Assembly (NCBI GenBank): GCA_963921935.1
Contig: OY998177.1
Coordinates: 109,546,067 to 109,610,066, forward strand
Source: Galeruca laticollis
Lineage: Eukaryota > Arthropoda > Insecta > Coleoptera > Chrysomelidae
DNA length: 64,000 nt
Reading direction: 5' to 3'
The notes under the pieces were generated by a model, which did not search any database, was not told the DNA's origin, and saw nothing but the letters and a program-made list of their open reading frames with translations. How positions within the stretch are numbered: position 1 is the stretch's first letter; the number at the start of each line of letters is the position of its first letter. Below, in pieces: positions 1 through 11,233 of this stretch. Both the position numbers and the translations under genes were made by a program.

Positions 1-1039
1 CGGATACTGGACGTTTTTTGTTTTTTAGTAGGCACATCAGTGTCAGCATTACTTCTTGCCAGAGCTTTTTTAATACGTGAAAACGTTCTTTGGTTACCTT
101 TCGTAGCAGCAGAAGCTCATTCAATGACCTGGAAATAAAATAAGTCGATATAAATGTTGTATTAAAAGTTTTACTCATGTGTATTTTCATACAAATAAAA
201 TGAGGGAGTAGTTAAATTTGTTTTCAGTGACCGTTCTTTGAAATAAAAATTTTTGTCGTGGTTTTCGGTCATTTAAAAGAAGTATTAAATTCGAAAATAC
301 TATATTATGTTTCAGTTCATTAGTTGTTTTAAACGATCTTTAGATTTTAGTTCAAACATATTTTAATATGACCAAACCGCAATTGTAACTGAAATCAGAA
401 GATGGTTCCAAACAAATAATAAAACCAAAATGTAATAGAGATAGGTATGAAATGAGTATAATAATTATAATTATAAGCAAAAAAACCTATTACATTTAAA
501 TAGGTATCTTACACAAAATAAACATGTGCCCTTTTATATACTCCTGTAGACAGAAACAAAATAGTTATTTACGCAACAAGTGCATAAAGTGGTGCTTTTT
601 TCACGAATGGACGCATGAGCCGCATGAGGGACAAGGGCCGCAGGCATGCAAGAACCAAAAAATGTCTTATTGAGGTTGCTTTGAATGGACTAAAAATGGC
701 GTCGATTTGTTTGTCATAATGTTATAACGGTGCATAAAATTGACACATGGGTGCATAAAATACTTTGTCTCACCCTAATGTCACATTTTAGATCGTTTAA
801 CAAATAAATATTTTATGTACGAAAATCGATGTAAAAAATTTACTATCGAGTGTAAATTTGTTGATTGATTACTTTGGTTTAAAAATTTTATTACAATAAT
901 TAAAACTTACCTTTGTTAATGGAATTGTTGACCTGCCATTGTTTTCCTCTTCGGTCATGAAATTTAAAACCTTCATAATTATTTCATGATTCTTCTCACA
1001 CAACTTTTTATGAACAACTTTATTTTCTGGAGTCGCTAT
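1..1039 (-). pseudogene. Transposase helix-turn-helix exons (two exons, decayed)
   Basis: Two exons read on the minus strand. The upstream exon (about 911-1039) encodes a stretch ending EEENNGRSTIPLTK and stops at a clean GTAAGT donor (plus-strand cttac at 906-910). The next exon (1-128) follows a TTTCCAG acceptor in the same phase and reads VIE-stop-ASAATKGNQRTFSRIKK. This resembles the N-terminal HTH region of insect IS630/Tc1-mariner-like DDE proteins, in which a conserved ERAxATG-type segment precedes a basic helix. The in-frame TGA sits where that family usually has Arg, consistent with CGA to TGA decay. The frame is still open at the window edge, so the catalytic part would lie to the left. 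No clear start codon is visible. Family assignment is by resemblance only. Confidence 0.5.
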
Positions 1040-1793
1040 AACAAGTTAGTATTGCACAACGCCGATAATCACTCTTTTCTCTGAACTGTACTGTCGAAAC
1101 GAAGCTTACAAATTCTGCCAGCGAAGTGAACTCTTGCAATCCGCATACGTCTTTACTACGGCGCATCGGACGTTGCCAAACTTCCGACTGCGAAAATTAA
1201 TTTGCCAACCTGTAATTGGCAAATAAATGAAAGCCAGCAAAATGAGGACCTGAACGCTGGCACTTTCATTTACTTCCCTACAACAATCGTATATACATGC
1301 ATGTTGGATATTGCGATACAGATTACATATACGAGTGAAAACATCAAGAAATACAAGTAACATTAAGAATTCTAGAGTATAGTATAAAAGATAAAATATG
1401 GTATATAGTAATAGCATAAAAAATAAAGTTAGTTCTATGAGAATGTAGAATACAATCAGGACTAGTTTGGAAAAGTTAGAACCCTGAATATAATGACCAT
1501 TTAATTATATGTTTTTTTAGTTTTTTTTGTTTCTATTTTTTACTATTAGATTGTTTTTTGTTACTTTCTCTCGGTTTTCTATATTTTTCTTTCCTTTTCT
1601 TATTTTTTTCTAGTCATTCAGCGAAGACTGTAGCCAGATATGATGAAATTGCTTCAACCGTTGCCGGTAAATAACAAGCAACCACTTTTTTATTCTTGAA
1701 TAACCCATAGGAGATTATGGTTTTTAATTCCGAATGTAATACATTGTATAGTTTCGGGCCTAAAAACGTAAAATATTTTTGTCCAATGGTTTT
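1040..1793. other. AT-rich stretch, nothing recognised
   Basis: I see no motif, long inverted repeat or gene here. The 103-codon open frame at 1106-1417 (minus) is hydrophobic, low-complexity AT-rich sequence without a family signature. T-rich tracts lie at 1508-1612. Confidence 0.6.
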
Positions 1794-2935
1794 TTATGCT
1801 TTAGGTTTCGCTAAGGATTCGTTTTTATATCTAGTTTCATATGCCTGAGAAACAGAGGTGGCGTGCTTTTTGTGTTTGTGCAAATATAGTGATAAGGTTT
1901 TGGCAGACAACTGATACATGTCGAATATTTTAGTTTCAGCGTAGAGGGCATTCGAGGAATGAGTTCGAGATTTTTTATATATTGATTTTATTATGGACTT
2001 TTGTATTTTATTAAGGTTCTCTACTAACACAGTTCCCGCGGTTCCCCATGCAATTAATCCGTAGTATAGATGAGACTCTACCATAGTATAGTATCCTCAA
2101 GTGGTTTATATACAGAAGATTGGATAGATATTGGAATTTGAACACCAGATGTCTTTTTTTATTAATAACGTAGTTTATTTGTATATCCCACTTCAGGTGA
2201 CTGTCCATATAAATTCCAAGGTATTTAATATTTTGTGCTGATTTTATATTTATTGTATGTCTTTGGTTGGTATTTATAATTGATTTATCCTATTCTGGTA
2301 CATTATTAACATATGAAGAGAATGGGATGTAGAATGTTTTTTTCAAAATTTAGTGTTAATGCTTTATTAGTGAAAAAATTTATGACCTTTCGAAAATCGT
2401 TTCCAGCAGTACAGTTAAGTAATTCCCAGGATTCATCCTGATAAAATATCGGTGTCATCAGCAAAACTAATGATTTCACCGTTAATTTCTTGTTCGAAAA
2501 GATCATTCACGTATAAATTGAATAGCAAGGGTTCAAGGTTTGTTCCCTGAGGATCACCGCAATTTAGGACTTGATATTGACTGAAAGTACCATTAATGAG
2601 AACAGTCTGTTTCCTATTTTGTAGGTAGCATTTCATGAGATTCTAAGCAACACCTCGGAGCCCAATATTTTTTAGAGCGTTCATTAGTGTATTATGATCG
2701 ACTGTATCAAATACATTCGCAAGATCCACGTAGATACACAAAGAAGGCCTTTTCTGATCTATGAAATTGTTTGTTAATCCCGTCAGTCTTGCAATGGCTT
2801 CCAAGGTCGAAGTGTTTTCCCTAAATCCATATTGGTTGTTTGAAAGTATATTATGTTTATTGGTGAATGAGGTAATTTGATTTTTTATAATTTTTAAAAA
2901 AAATTTCCCTACACTCGAGATTATGGATAGTTGTT
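1794..2935 (-). pseudogene. Non-LTR retrotransposon reverse transcriptase remnant
   Basis: Reading leftwards from about 2935 the minus strand shows ordered reverse transcriptase motifs: NQYGFRENTSTLEAI, then DLANVFDTVDHNTL (palm motif A, D present), an in-frame stop after NIGLRGVA, CYLQNRKQT, GDPQGTNLEPLLFNLYVNDL (motif B) and ISFADDTDI (motif C, the catalytic FADD). The frame then breaks. A thumb/connection segment at 1794-2084 contains HLYYGLIAWG and NKIQKSIIKSIYKK. The order and spacing fit an insect non-LTR (LINE) RT in the broad Jockey/CR1 group. The endonuclease end is missing, so the copy is 5'-truncated, as is usual for LINEs. Several stops and frameshifts make it inactive. Confidence 0.8.
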
Positions 2936-2939
2936 TACG

Positions 2940-3258
2940 TCTAGTATGAAAACACGTATCAAAAATTTATGTTAGGGTGCACAGAACAAAATATTTATTC
3001 GTTTTCGCAAAACGTTATGTTAACATACTTGTCAGAACTGGCGGAAAAACTTCCAATCATCAACATTTTGGAGTTACTATTCTATGTTGAAGGGTGCCAT
3101 CAGCATCAAACATAATATTGACATTGGTGATTATATGAAAGTTCGTGCAATTTTGAATAGAAACAATGAAGGATATGTTTCCAAAAAATCAAATGTCTTA
3201 GAAAGTCTGCATATTCTCAAGTACATAAAGGATGTGCCTGATGCTACATTTTTATTAA
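2940..3258. other. Unassigned AT-rich spacer
   Basis: A small open frame at 3084-3290 (plus) reads HNIDIGDYMKVRAILNRNNEG and NVLESLHILKYIKDVPDATF. It could be a degraded coding scrap, but I do not recognise it. Confidence 0.4.
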
Positions 3259-4933
3259 CCCTAAATTGCTCATTTTTAAAATTTACTTAAAAAAATTGTT
3301 TTGGGCTTCTTATGCTCTAAGGATGAAGGGAAAAATAATAAAAAAATAGAGTCTAATTTTTTTATTATTTTATAGTGAAAAATATAGTAGTATCAGATCT
3401 GATACATTGAGCATAACAGCATAAAAATATTATCCGTTATGAAAAGAAACAAAACAGTTGTGGTTCTTATTTAAACATAAATGTATGCCACATTTAAAAC
3501 ATTTAATGCAAGAAAACGAAGAACAGGAAGGAAATTTACATCGTTGTCTAGTTTTATCGTATATTGGCCAATGATCCATGGAGTCGGTGCGAACGTCTTT
3601 TGGTGGTACGTGAGAAAACACTGTAGATTTCTTTCTCTACCTACCTCTCTTTCTACTACCATTGTCAGACTTACAAAGGCATTCTGCTATTTCTAGTCGA
3701 ACATCAACCTGTGAAATCAACTTTTCTATGTCGGCATGTGCCCCTCTATAAACCAGCAATGTATTGACAAGTGTCATATCAATCAGGTGGAAAAAGAGTC
3801 TTATAAACCATTTTTTTGTCCTTATTTTAATTTTGTACCTTCAAATGGAGCTGTCCATGGCATCTACCCCTCCCATGTGGGCATAATAATCTGGAACTAA
3901 ACTGGGACACTCAATATGTACGTATTTTTCTTCTTTCCTGTCCCATCATCTAACCTCAGTTAGGGGTATTTTTCCTTCAAATGTTGATAGAAAAGTAACC
4001 GGTTTACTATCCAACCACGTTACTGAGTATATGTCAACTCCTTCAACATTACAGAATTCTTCTGAAGTACCCTAGACTTCTTTTTCAGCTCAGCATCAGT
4101 CGGTAATTTGCAATTTGGAATCCTTGGACGTCCAACTGTGCCCAGCGAGTAAATGCCCTTACTACCTAAATATGTGAGCAGGGGAACCGATGTGTAGAAG
4201 ATGTGAAAATAGACTCTAGAACTAGAACCTAGGTCGAGTTTGCTATCGAAGCGAAATTTTGAATTATTTTTTTCCTCCGTATATATTTCACAATTATATG
4301 AAAAGCCATCACTTCCGCATAAAACATACAGTTTGTAACCCCACTTGTGGTGTTTGACTGGAAGATATTGTTTTAAATGATGGCGTGCTTTGGTAGCACA
4401 AAGCTGCTCGTCAACTAACAGACATTTATCTAAAGGTACTGACTGGAATCTGGCATTTACGGCATCAATAATAGGTCTAAGGTTGAGTAACCTATCCCGG
4501 TCTGGATTTTCTCGAGGCAACATCGTGTTGTTATCATTGAAGTGTAGGTTGTTTCGAATAAATTTCAACCGAATTTGACTCATAGTTTCCTTGATTTGGG
4601 GGAAGCCTAATTTTGTTGACCAGTAGCTTCGTACATTGGGCATATGTACGACTGGCATGTAAATGTCAACTCCTAGGAACTGCTTTATATCACCTGCAGA
4701 TAACATGGCTGGTTTACTGGGATCTTTTTGGATTGTGTGAAGATTTGACTCATTAGCAATTTTTTCAAATAAATCATCAAAAAAAATATTTAGAAAACTG
4801 GACTGATGTTTCAAGATTGTTTATTGAAGAAGGAAGGGTCGTGTGTCTTCGAAATGATAATCTTTCTTCACTCCAAACAAGATTTTGCTTACGCCATAAT
4901 AGATTGGAGCATTTCTTGTTCAAATTACCTATC

Positions 4934-6362
4934 AGTGTTTTAAATGAAACTCACGGTTTCTAGTTAATACCACGATATACTAAAAATTGTTGAGAATTCT
5001 AAAAAATTGACAATTGTTTCGATAAATCAATATCATCGTCAGAATGACAGAAGTTATATTTCATTTGATGTCTAACTGATGTTTAGTAGTTATTTTTGTC
5101 TAGACCAAGAAGTGACCTAACTTGTGATTGACTTAATATATGTTAATAGAAAAAAGAAGAAGATGTGATATTATAAATATTGAAGCTTAGATATTATTAG
5201 CCCTATGGTGATATCCTGGATATCATTTTTCCAATTAAGATCAGTGTAACTGTGAAATGATATAGAAAACTAGGAAAATTATATCTGCCGATCTTTACAA
5301 TTATCAATTAAGAAGACAGTTTATTAGTGGAGAACTCCCTAGATTTAACTCTTCATTGACAACTTCATATTGTGGGTTTCTTAAATGTCTTCTAATTCCC
5401 AATTCTTCAAGAAAATCCAGTTCTAGTTTGTTTTCACAAATATGCAGCATTTCTAGTTTTGTGTTAGGTGTCAATGAATGACTGGTGTCAATTAGATGTT
5501 TGCGTAGTGGGATTTATCTGGTTGTTTTAATCAGTATGCTGGTAAGTGTTCACAGAAAGTAACGTTAGTGCAAAATTGTTAAATGTAAAAACAGAAATAC
5601 CACCATTAAAGAAGTCAGGTATATATAAACTTAAATGTCCAGAATGTAATGCTGTCTATTTGGGTCAGACCCTTGTGAATTTTGAAATCCGATACAGTGA
5701 ACAGTTACGAGCATACAGATTAAAACAACTAGATGAATCCCACTACGCAAAACATCTACTTGACACCAATCATTCATTGACACCTAACACAAAACTAGAA
5801 GTGTTGCATATTTATGAAAAGGAACAAGAACTGGATTTCCTTGAAGAATTGGAAATTAGAAGACATTGAGGAAACCCACAATATGAAGTTGTCAATGAAC
5901 AGTTGAATCTAGGGAGTTCTCCACTAATAAACTGTCTTCTTAAGTGATAATTGTAAAGATCGGCAGATATAATTTTCCTGGTTTTCTATATCATTGCACA
6001 GTTATACTGATCTTAACTGGAAAAATGATATCCAGGATATCACCATAGGGCTAATAATATCTAAGCTTCAATATTTATAATATCACATCTCCTTCTTTTT
6101 CCTATTGACATATATTAAGTCAATCGCAAGTTAGGTCACTTCTTGGTCTAGCCAAAAATAACTACTAAACATCAGGTAGGCTTCAAATGAAATGTAAATT
6201 CTGTCATTCTGACGATGATATTGATTTATCGAAACAATTGTCAATTTTTTAGAATTTTCAACAATTTTTATTATATTGTGGTATTAACTAGAAACTGTGA
6301 GTTTCATTTAAAACACTAATATGAATAGATTCCACGAAGTAAGGAGTCGAAACAGTTAATTT
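4934..6362. mobile_element. Penelope-like element PLE-A, copy 1 (palindromic)
   Basis: The copy is flanked by an exact 11-bp target duplication AATTACCTATC at 4923-4933 and 6363-6373. It consists of a minus-strand arm (4934 to about 5550) joined to a plus-strand arm (about 5550-6362), both ending in the same 3' region. The outer sequence AGTGTTTTAAATGAAACTCA at left is mirrored by TGAGTTTCATTTAAAACACT at right. The plus arm extends slightly further, into a GATTCCACGAAGTAAGGAGT end. Both arms carry the GIY-YIG coding end and a noncoding tail with a CTGACGA-hairpin-GAAAC core. It lies inside the piggyBac I transposase gene. Confidence 0.85.
5546..5869 (+). pseudogene. PLE-A GIY-YIG endonuclease end, plus arm
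   Basis: This is the C-terminal endonuclease part of a Penelope-like retrotransposon protein. SGIYKLKCPECNAVYLGQT carries the GIY and Y-(I/L)-G elements with the CPEC knuckle typical of this class. It continues through EIRYSEQLRAYRLK, HAKHLL-type sequence and an EKEQELDFLEELEIRRH end. The reverse transcriptase is absent from this copy. The final codons are cut short by TGA where the other copies continue for about 20 residues. The opposing minus arm (5310-5540) holds a shorter copy of the same end with frameshifts. Confidence 0.8.
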
Positions 6363-7088
6363 AATTACCTATCTCTTGTTCTAGTTTTATTTGATATTTG
6401 AGGACTCTGTTGAACCATATTTTTCTGCTGAGCATCCTTACCAGGAAAAACCATAGTACCATCTTTAAGCTCTATTGGTAGTTCATCTATTTCAATGGCG
6501 TTAATTTGTTCAAGAGTAATGTCAGCCAGATCATCATCCGAATCTAACTCCAAATCATCCTCACTATCGGAAAAATGAGCTATAGCATACTCCAATTCCT
6601 GTTGAGAAAGTGGGCATCTAAAAAATCAAACATTTTGCATTATGTAGCAAATTTGATACGACCAAATTTTACAACAAAAATTTCTGCTTGCATAAACGAA
6701 AGTCAAAATACATTAAACTGAAACATAAACTACTTACCTTTGCCACAAAGAAAACCTCTAAGAATATTTCAACGACTCACAAACGCAAAAATAACTAAAC
6801 AAAAGCGGAGACTAATCTGCACAAGTAATGTAACCACGTGCTACTGTTCAAACATAAACAAACTAGCCGGTGGAAAAAGCGGTATATTCAATGTTCGACC
6901 CTATAGACCTGTTCAATAAAGTTGTAGCAGATCTGATACGGTTCGCAGTAGACTGAAAAATAATCTTTAGCGATAATATATGAGAAAAGAAATGGTTGTA
7001 ACTGAATTGATACATTGGGTAGTGTAGGTTTAAGCAAGGTAAGACAAGAATTACGAATTTAAGACAGTTTTAATTCCTTCAATTACAG

Positions 7089-7290
7089 GCTATTTTACTC
7101 TTTGGACTGGCTGGTGCTCTAAGAAGAGATGAAATTTACAAATTAACAACAGAAGATATCGATGATTTGGAAGCAACTCTTCTCATTGTGGTTCGTCACA
7201 ATAAAACTTAAGTTAAAAGATAATTCGCTGAATATCTAGAGCTCTACAGAGCATACAACTCTTCGTCCTCAAAATGGAACTTCATCATCT
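7089..7290 (+). pseudogene. Crypton-like tyrosine recombinase exon fragment
   Basis: An acceptor (TTACAG, ending at 7088) is followed by an open frame reading AILLFGLAGALRRDEIYKLT, then TEDIDDLEATLLIVVRHNKT, with a stop at about 7210. A shifted frame just after it reads FAEYLELYRAY. This is box I of eukaryotic tyrosine recombinases (G-A-x-R-R-D-E, with the catalytic Arg) followed by the beta-rich segment. Insect Crypton-type proteins have this layout. The box II H-x-x-R and Tyr nucleophile are not present nearby, so this is a fragment. Recognition is from motif pattern only. Confidence 0.5.
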
Positions 7291-7299
7291 GAGGCCGCT

Positions 7300-8739
7300 A
7301 GCGTGAGATTCGAGCATCTCACAAATTGCAGCAATACTATAAATAATAATTATTATAGTAAAGAGAAGTAAATAGTTTATTTCAATCGATTTTTGTCTTT
7401 TAAATTTGTTCATTCGTACGGTCGTAGAAAATGTATAGTGTGCAACACTTGCGTGAAGAATTTTTCACACTCGCGTGGCTGCTTCACGCGCTTCAGTTGT
7501 TTAGCAATTTCCACACTTGTCTGAAAAGTCTACTTCACGCACTTGATACTATTTCAACACATGCGCCACTCCATTTTGCAACTTTAATTGAAAATTATAC
7601 ATCTTCGTGTTCCGGTCTTAAATTTTTCGGATAATCTTAATTATTTTAATTGTTTAGCTTCTAGAGGGATCAATCACTGTACTGTTTGCTCTTATTAGTA
7701 ACTAGAGGAGAAGTGAATTTTTAGTCATGAATCATAAAAATTTTAAGCTCAATATTAGTTATAGAACGAAACTTATCATTAGTGCAAAAATGAATCTCGG
7801 AGTAGATTAATTTTGAGAAAATCACTCCAGTTCCTTATTTCAATAGTTCGGTTCAATCGTTAGATAATGTTTAGTTAGAAAAGTAGTGTTGAAAAAACAT
7901 AGTAGCCGTTATTAGTCTGACAGTATTAAATTTGCATTTAATGAATAAAATTTAATAGTATAGACACAATCTTGGGATAATTTCCATTAACATCTACAAT
8001 GAAGGATATTAATAGTGCGAGTGTAATAAACAATTTATCAAATTGGTTTTTCAGTAACGAATGATTATGATGATTTTCCAAAACGGTTATAATTTGTCCA
8101 ACAAATTCCAAAAAAAAATTATCAACTAGACAAAATTGGAAACAATACCACTCGTATATCACATCATCATTATGAATGTTGTTTGAGCAGCAAAATTATT
8201 CATCTCTTCAATACTGAACTAGCGAACCAGAGATATATGGAAATTACTTCTTTTAATTCTTGATAAATTATTCACATTTTTCTTACATTATTAGAAAGAA
8301 GCTATTGCTTATCTTTATAGATAAACATAAATCCCAAAAATAACGTGAATCCAAAAGCCGACGCTTATCTTGCTTTTAATCTCGTTCTTTTTTTCCAAAT
8401 CCTAAATCAATACGACTGAACTGGACCAGTTGTAAGGGCATAAAATTAAAGATCATCCCTTTGGGAAGCCGCTTTTGTTCTAAGAACATCCCCCAACTAA
8501 CTATTAGAGGGCTTATATTGATTGCCATCAAAGATAGTGAGGCGATACAAGTTAGTGAGAGAACAGGCCAACTTTGGGTTAATTGATTGGTTTTTGTCTT
8601 AATGGTGTTTAACGGCCTTTTTTTGGAAACGCCAAGGGACTTCTCGACATGAGATCTGCGTCAAAAAAGATTAATCAATAATCTTGATTTAGATGCACAA
8701 TTAATGAAATAATTTCATGTCCATCTTATTTCTTCTTTT
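7300..8739. other. AT-rich stretch, nothing recognised
   Basis: No gene, terminal repeat or long inverted repeat seen. Open frames at 7431-7634 and 7938-8162 have no family features. A short polypyrimidine run lies at about 8380-8396. Confidence 0.6.
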
Positions 8740-8743
8740 TTAA

Positions 8744-9992
8744 CCCTTAACTACTACCAACCAAAAATAATTTCGTAAATCATAGGACTGGGTCACAGGG
8801 ACCCAGCAAAAAACAACTATAAGAAACAGTTTTTTGAAATAATTTTAACAACAGATTCATCAAAACGTACCTAAAGACAATATCTATTAAGAAAAAGTTG
8901 TTCAAATTCAGTTTGGATATACAGATTTTGCACATTTCGTACACACTGGATTATGACCCATTTCACAGTAAGTGTTAGTTTTTCGGTGTTTTTGGCAGGA
9001 GAAATTACGTACTTTTTTCTTTTTGACACCGCTACCCTTTGTTGGATTGCTGAGGGGTGGTGAAAGTAAATTTACGAGCATATAAAAAATTAAAGCTTTC
9101 AAACTGCGTGGCAGGGAAGTTTGATATCTTTTTTGCACATGCACTATACTTAAATCACGTCCAAAATTGTACCTTGACATTTCTTTTGCATGGAAACTGA
9201 AAAATTACTCTAATCCTATATTCAAAAGGGCATAAAAATTGGTCAATTTTTTATCAAGTGCATACACGCTCGATCTGGTGCTATTATAAAATTGTATAAC
9301 ATCAGATTTTTTCCACTTTATCGTAATGGTGAGTAGTTTAGATGAGATGATATTTTTTTGGGTACATGTGATACTATAATTTCCCTGGCGGTAATCCCAA
9401 AAAATTTATGAATCTTCTTTCATCTTTGGAGGTGGCATAAATTCCACAGGAATATGTGTTTTATTTTTTTTACTGTTCCATCAAATGGCATGTTCACTTC
9501 CGACAATTACATCAGTACTTTAATGGAGGAGTACCAATTATCGGCCGTTACGTTTCTAGCACTATTGTGTATTGTTTCCACCAAATGAAGAACTACTTGG
9601 GTTGGTATAGTTTTGGATTTTTTATTTAAAAGATCTTTGCGGGCGTAAATTTCAGCGTTAGCCGTATAATGTGTTCGAGAATCTGCTTAAATTTATAGTT
9701 TTATCCTGTATTTTACGGGTTTGTTCGGTATGAATATTCGAAAACTGCAATGGCCTCTAAAAGGTATTCATATTTCAACAATCGTCACGTTCACACCAGA
9801 TCTATAGCTTGGTTGTGAATTTGTCACAAATGTTTCAAATAGTTCAGAAATAGCTGCTAATTTATTCTATTTTCTTCTATCCGCTCGTATTGTGACGATC
9901 CCAGAAGACACTATTAGATTCAATTAATTTAATTTCAATTATTGCTAGCGGCCAGTGAACTTAAAGGTCACTGACAAGGTGTAGTAAGGTGA
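8744..9992 (-). mobile_element. piggyBac-like element II (internally deleted)
   Basis: The left end is TTAA (8740-8743) plus CCCTTAACTACTACC. The right end is GGTGTAGTAAGGTGA running into TTAA (9993-9996). Read from outside, the ends align with two one-base gaps. An imperfect subterminal palindrome GGGTCACAGGGACCC lies at about 8789-8803, comparable to GGGGTGTTCCCAGCACCCC near the left end of element III. At 1.25 kb it lacks the N-terminal half of the transposase. The right boundary is less certain than the left. Confidence 0.45.
8908..9750 (-). pseudogene. piggyBac-like transposase II remnant
   Basis: Minus-strand pieces appear in family order. IPNKPVKYRIKL comes first (about 9710-9750), where the family has a PxKPxKYGIK motif. 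It is followed by THYTANAEIYARKDLLNKK, VVLHLVETIHNSARNVTADN then WYSSI (the DNWYSS block with a catalytic Asp), and MPFDGTVKKIK. The C-terminal cysteine finger is at 8908-9000 (CQKHRKTNTYCEMGHNPVC). Frames are interrupted between pieces and the N-terminal region with the first catalytic Asp is missing. It is closer in style to piggyBac III than to I and IV. Clearly inactive. Confidence 0.8.
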
Positions 9993-9996
9993 TTAA

Positions 9997-10107
9997 CAAA
10001 TTGAGGAATCACGACTGTTCTGTAAATATATTAATAACGCGGTTTAACAATAAATAATTTGAGTAGGACAAGGTCGGGAAAGATCATCGACTGCTGATGT
10101 GTAGTTT

Positions 10108-10158
<51 letters not shown>

Positions 10159-10274
10159 TTAGGTTTTTGTGACGTTCTTTGACTATAGTTATATTTTTCA
10201 AGAATGTCTTGGGTTTTAGTCAAATAAAAACAGTATTGAACTGATTAAAAAGTCATTTTAATAAAACTGGTACA
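9997..10274. repeat. Spacer with (TA)n microsatellite at 10113-10157
   Basis: About 22 TA units. The rest of the interval shows no recognisable feature. Confidence 0.95.
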
Positions 10275-11110
10275 GCAATCGTGACGTTTCGGTCTGAATG
10301 TTAGACCTTTTTCAAACTCGACGTGTAGTATTCCGAAACATTATCAACATTTATACCATATTGTATCCTTAACATCCACAACACAAATTTTAAAATATTT
10401 TTGCTGAGCCTTTATTTAAAAACATATACTTTAAAAAGTAAATAACAGAACGTATATATCGTTATGAATATCACTTGGTGGCATGGTTTCGTATTAGTGT
10501 GAGAGCTATTTTTACGAAATCCTCACAACACACGATAAATGCATTATATTGATAAACAAGTACACTGATTAAAATTATTATTAAAAGGAAAAGGTAAAAA
10601 TAATTCAATTAAATGTTCAGGAACACGAGGAATTTCTTTATTTATGATTTGACAACTGACACAAACCCTGAATCAAAACTCTGTCAACAAAATTCGGTGA
10701 TACCAATATGCATTAATACATGAAAGAAAATGGAAAAGGTGTAACAACTGAAATTTATTGTGAACGAATAAAGTTAGTGTTTGTAATATAAGACGGAAGA
10801 CTAAGAAGGTAAGAGTAAATAATGCTGAGGTTTTTAATATCAGTTCTGGCATGCATAGCTTTAGGTTCTTTAAAAATATGAGACATCTCCAAAAACGATC
10901 TCTTAGTGATATTGGACTCGCGATCTAACACAGTGACACCATCGTAATAAGATATGTGATCCATAGACAAAGTGTGACTTGCCAAAGTGCAAGTTTCTCT
11001 GAAATTTCTAATATCACTCTTATGTCAGCAAATACGGTCTTTGAGCCTGTGTTTAGTTTGACCGATGTATTTCTTATCTGATTTTTGTGATTTATTGCCT
11101 TCGACGTTCG
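10275..11110 (-). pseudogene. Second Penelope-like family (PLE-B), GIY-YIG end
   Basis: Reading leftwards from 11110 the minus strand gives KSDKKYIGQTKHRLKDRI, a stop, then HKSDIRNFRETCTLASHTLS, MDHISYYDGVTVLDRESN and ITKRSFLEMSHI, and an end near 10755. This is the GIY-YIG endonuclease of a Penelope-like element: YIGQT with a following Arg helix, and a His/Glu-rich C-terminal half. It is a different family from PLE-A (no CPEC-AVYLGQ sequence). Two overlapping frames show a frameshift inside the domain. Downstream noncoding sequence reaches a hairpin (10279-10318) with GGTCT-loop-AGACC then GAAACGTC on the minus strand, a typical neighbour of Penelope 3' ends. No RT is left. Confidence 0.7.
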
Positions 11111-11233
11111 CAGTGTGATGAGAGTAGTACATTTATTCGTTCTGTGAGTTAATTCTGAATCGATTTTACCATATTCTATCACTATGCTCACAAGGTATTC
11201 AAATGTTACTTTTTCCAATGGTTTGTCTTTACA

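Larger units (their letters stand above)
3430..6620 (-). pseudogene. piggyBac-like transposase I (split and inactive)
   Basis: The N-terminal acidic segment is at 6365-6618 (HFSDSEDDLELDSDDD), just after a TTTTTTAG acceptor. A likely donor GTAAGT lies upstream at about 6735-6740. PLE-A interrupts the gene. It resumes at 4933 (NLLWRKQNLVWSEE), runs through the DDE core (VHMPNVRSYWSTKLGF, LVDEQLCATK, LKQYLPVKHHKWGYKL) and ends with a cysteine-rich finger at 3430-3560 (CIKCFKCGIHLCLNKNHNC). VDEQL supplies the first catalytic Asp. At the second site the usual DN before FYTSVPLLTYL reads HI, so that Asp is lost. MGGVDAMD survives at about 3860-3890. Frameshifts occur near 4790 (T-run) and 4020, with stops at several later points. 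It is the same subfamily as the copy at 60.9-62.2 kb. Confidence 0.85.
3259..7029 (-). mobile_element. piggyBac-like element I with nested PLE-A
   Basis: The left end is TTAA (3255-3258) followed by CCCTAAATTGCTCATTTTT. The right end is CATTGGGTAGTGTAGGT followed by TTAA (7030-7033). Read from outside, the two ends match at about 10 of 16 positions and both resemble the better preserved ends of piggyBac III. Removing the 1.43 kb Penelope insertion (4934-6362) and one copy of its target duplication leaves about 2.3 kb, a normal piggyBac length. A 16-bp palindrome GTATCAGATCTGATAC lies inside both ends (3390-3405; 6924-6939 with one mismatch). The right end is degraded, so its exact boundary is an inference. 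Confidence 0.65.

Noticed and set aside
1106..1417. 103-codon minus-strand frame
   Set aside because: Hydrophobic, AT-driven composition, no motif; expected by chance in this sequence.
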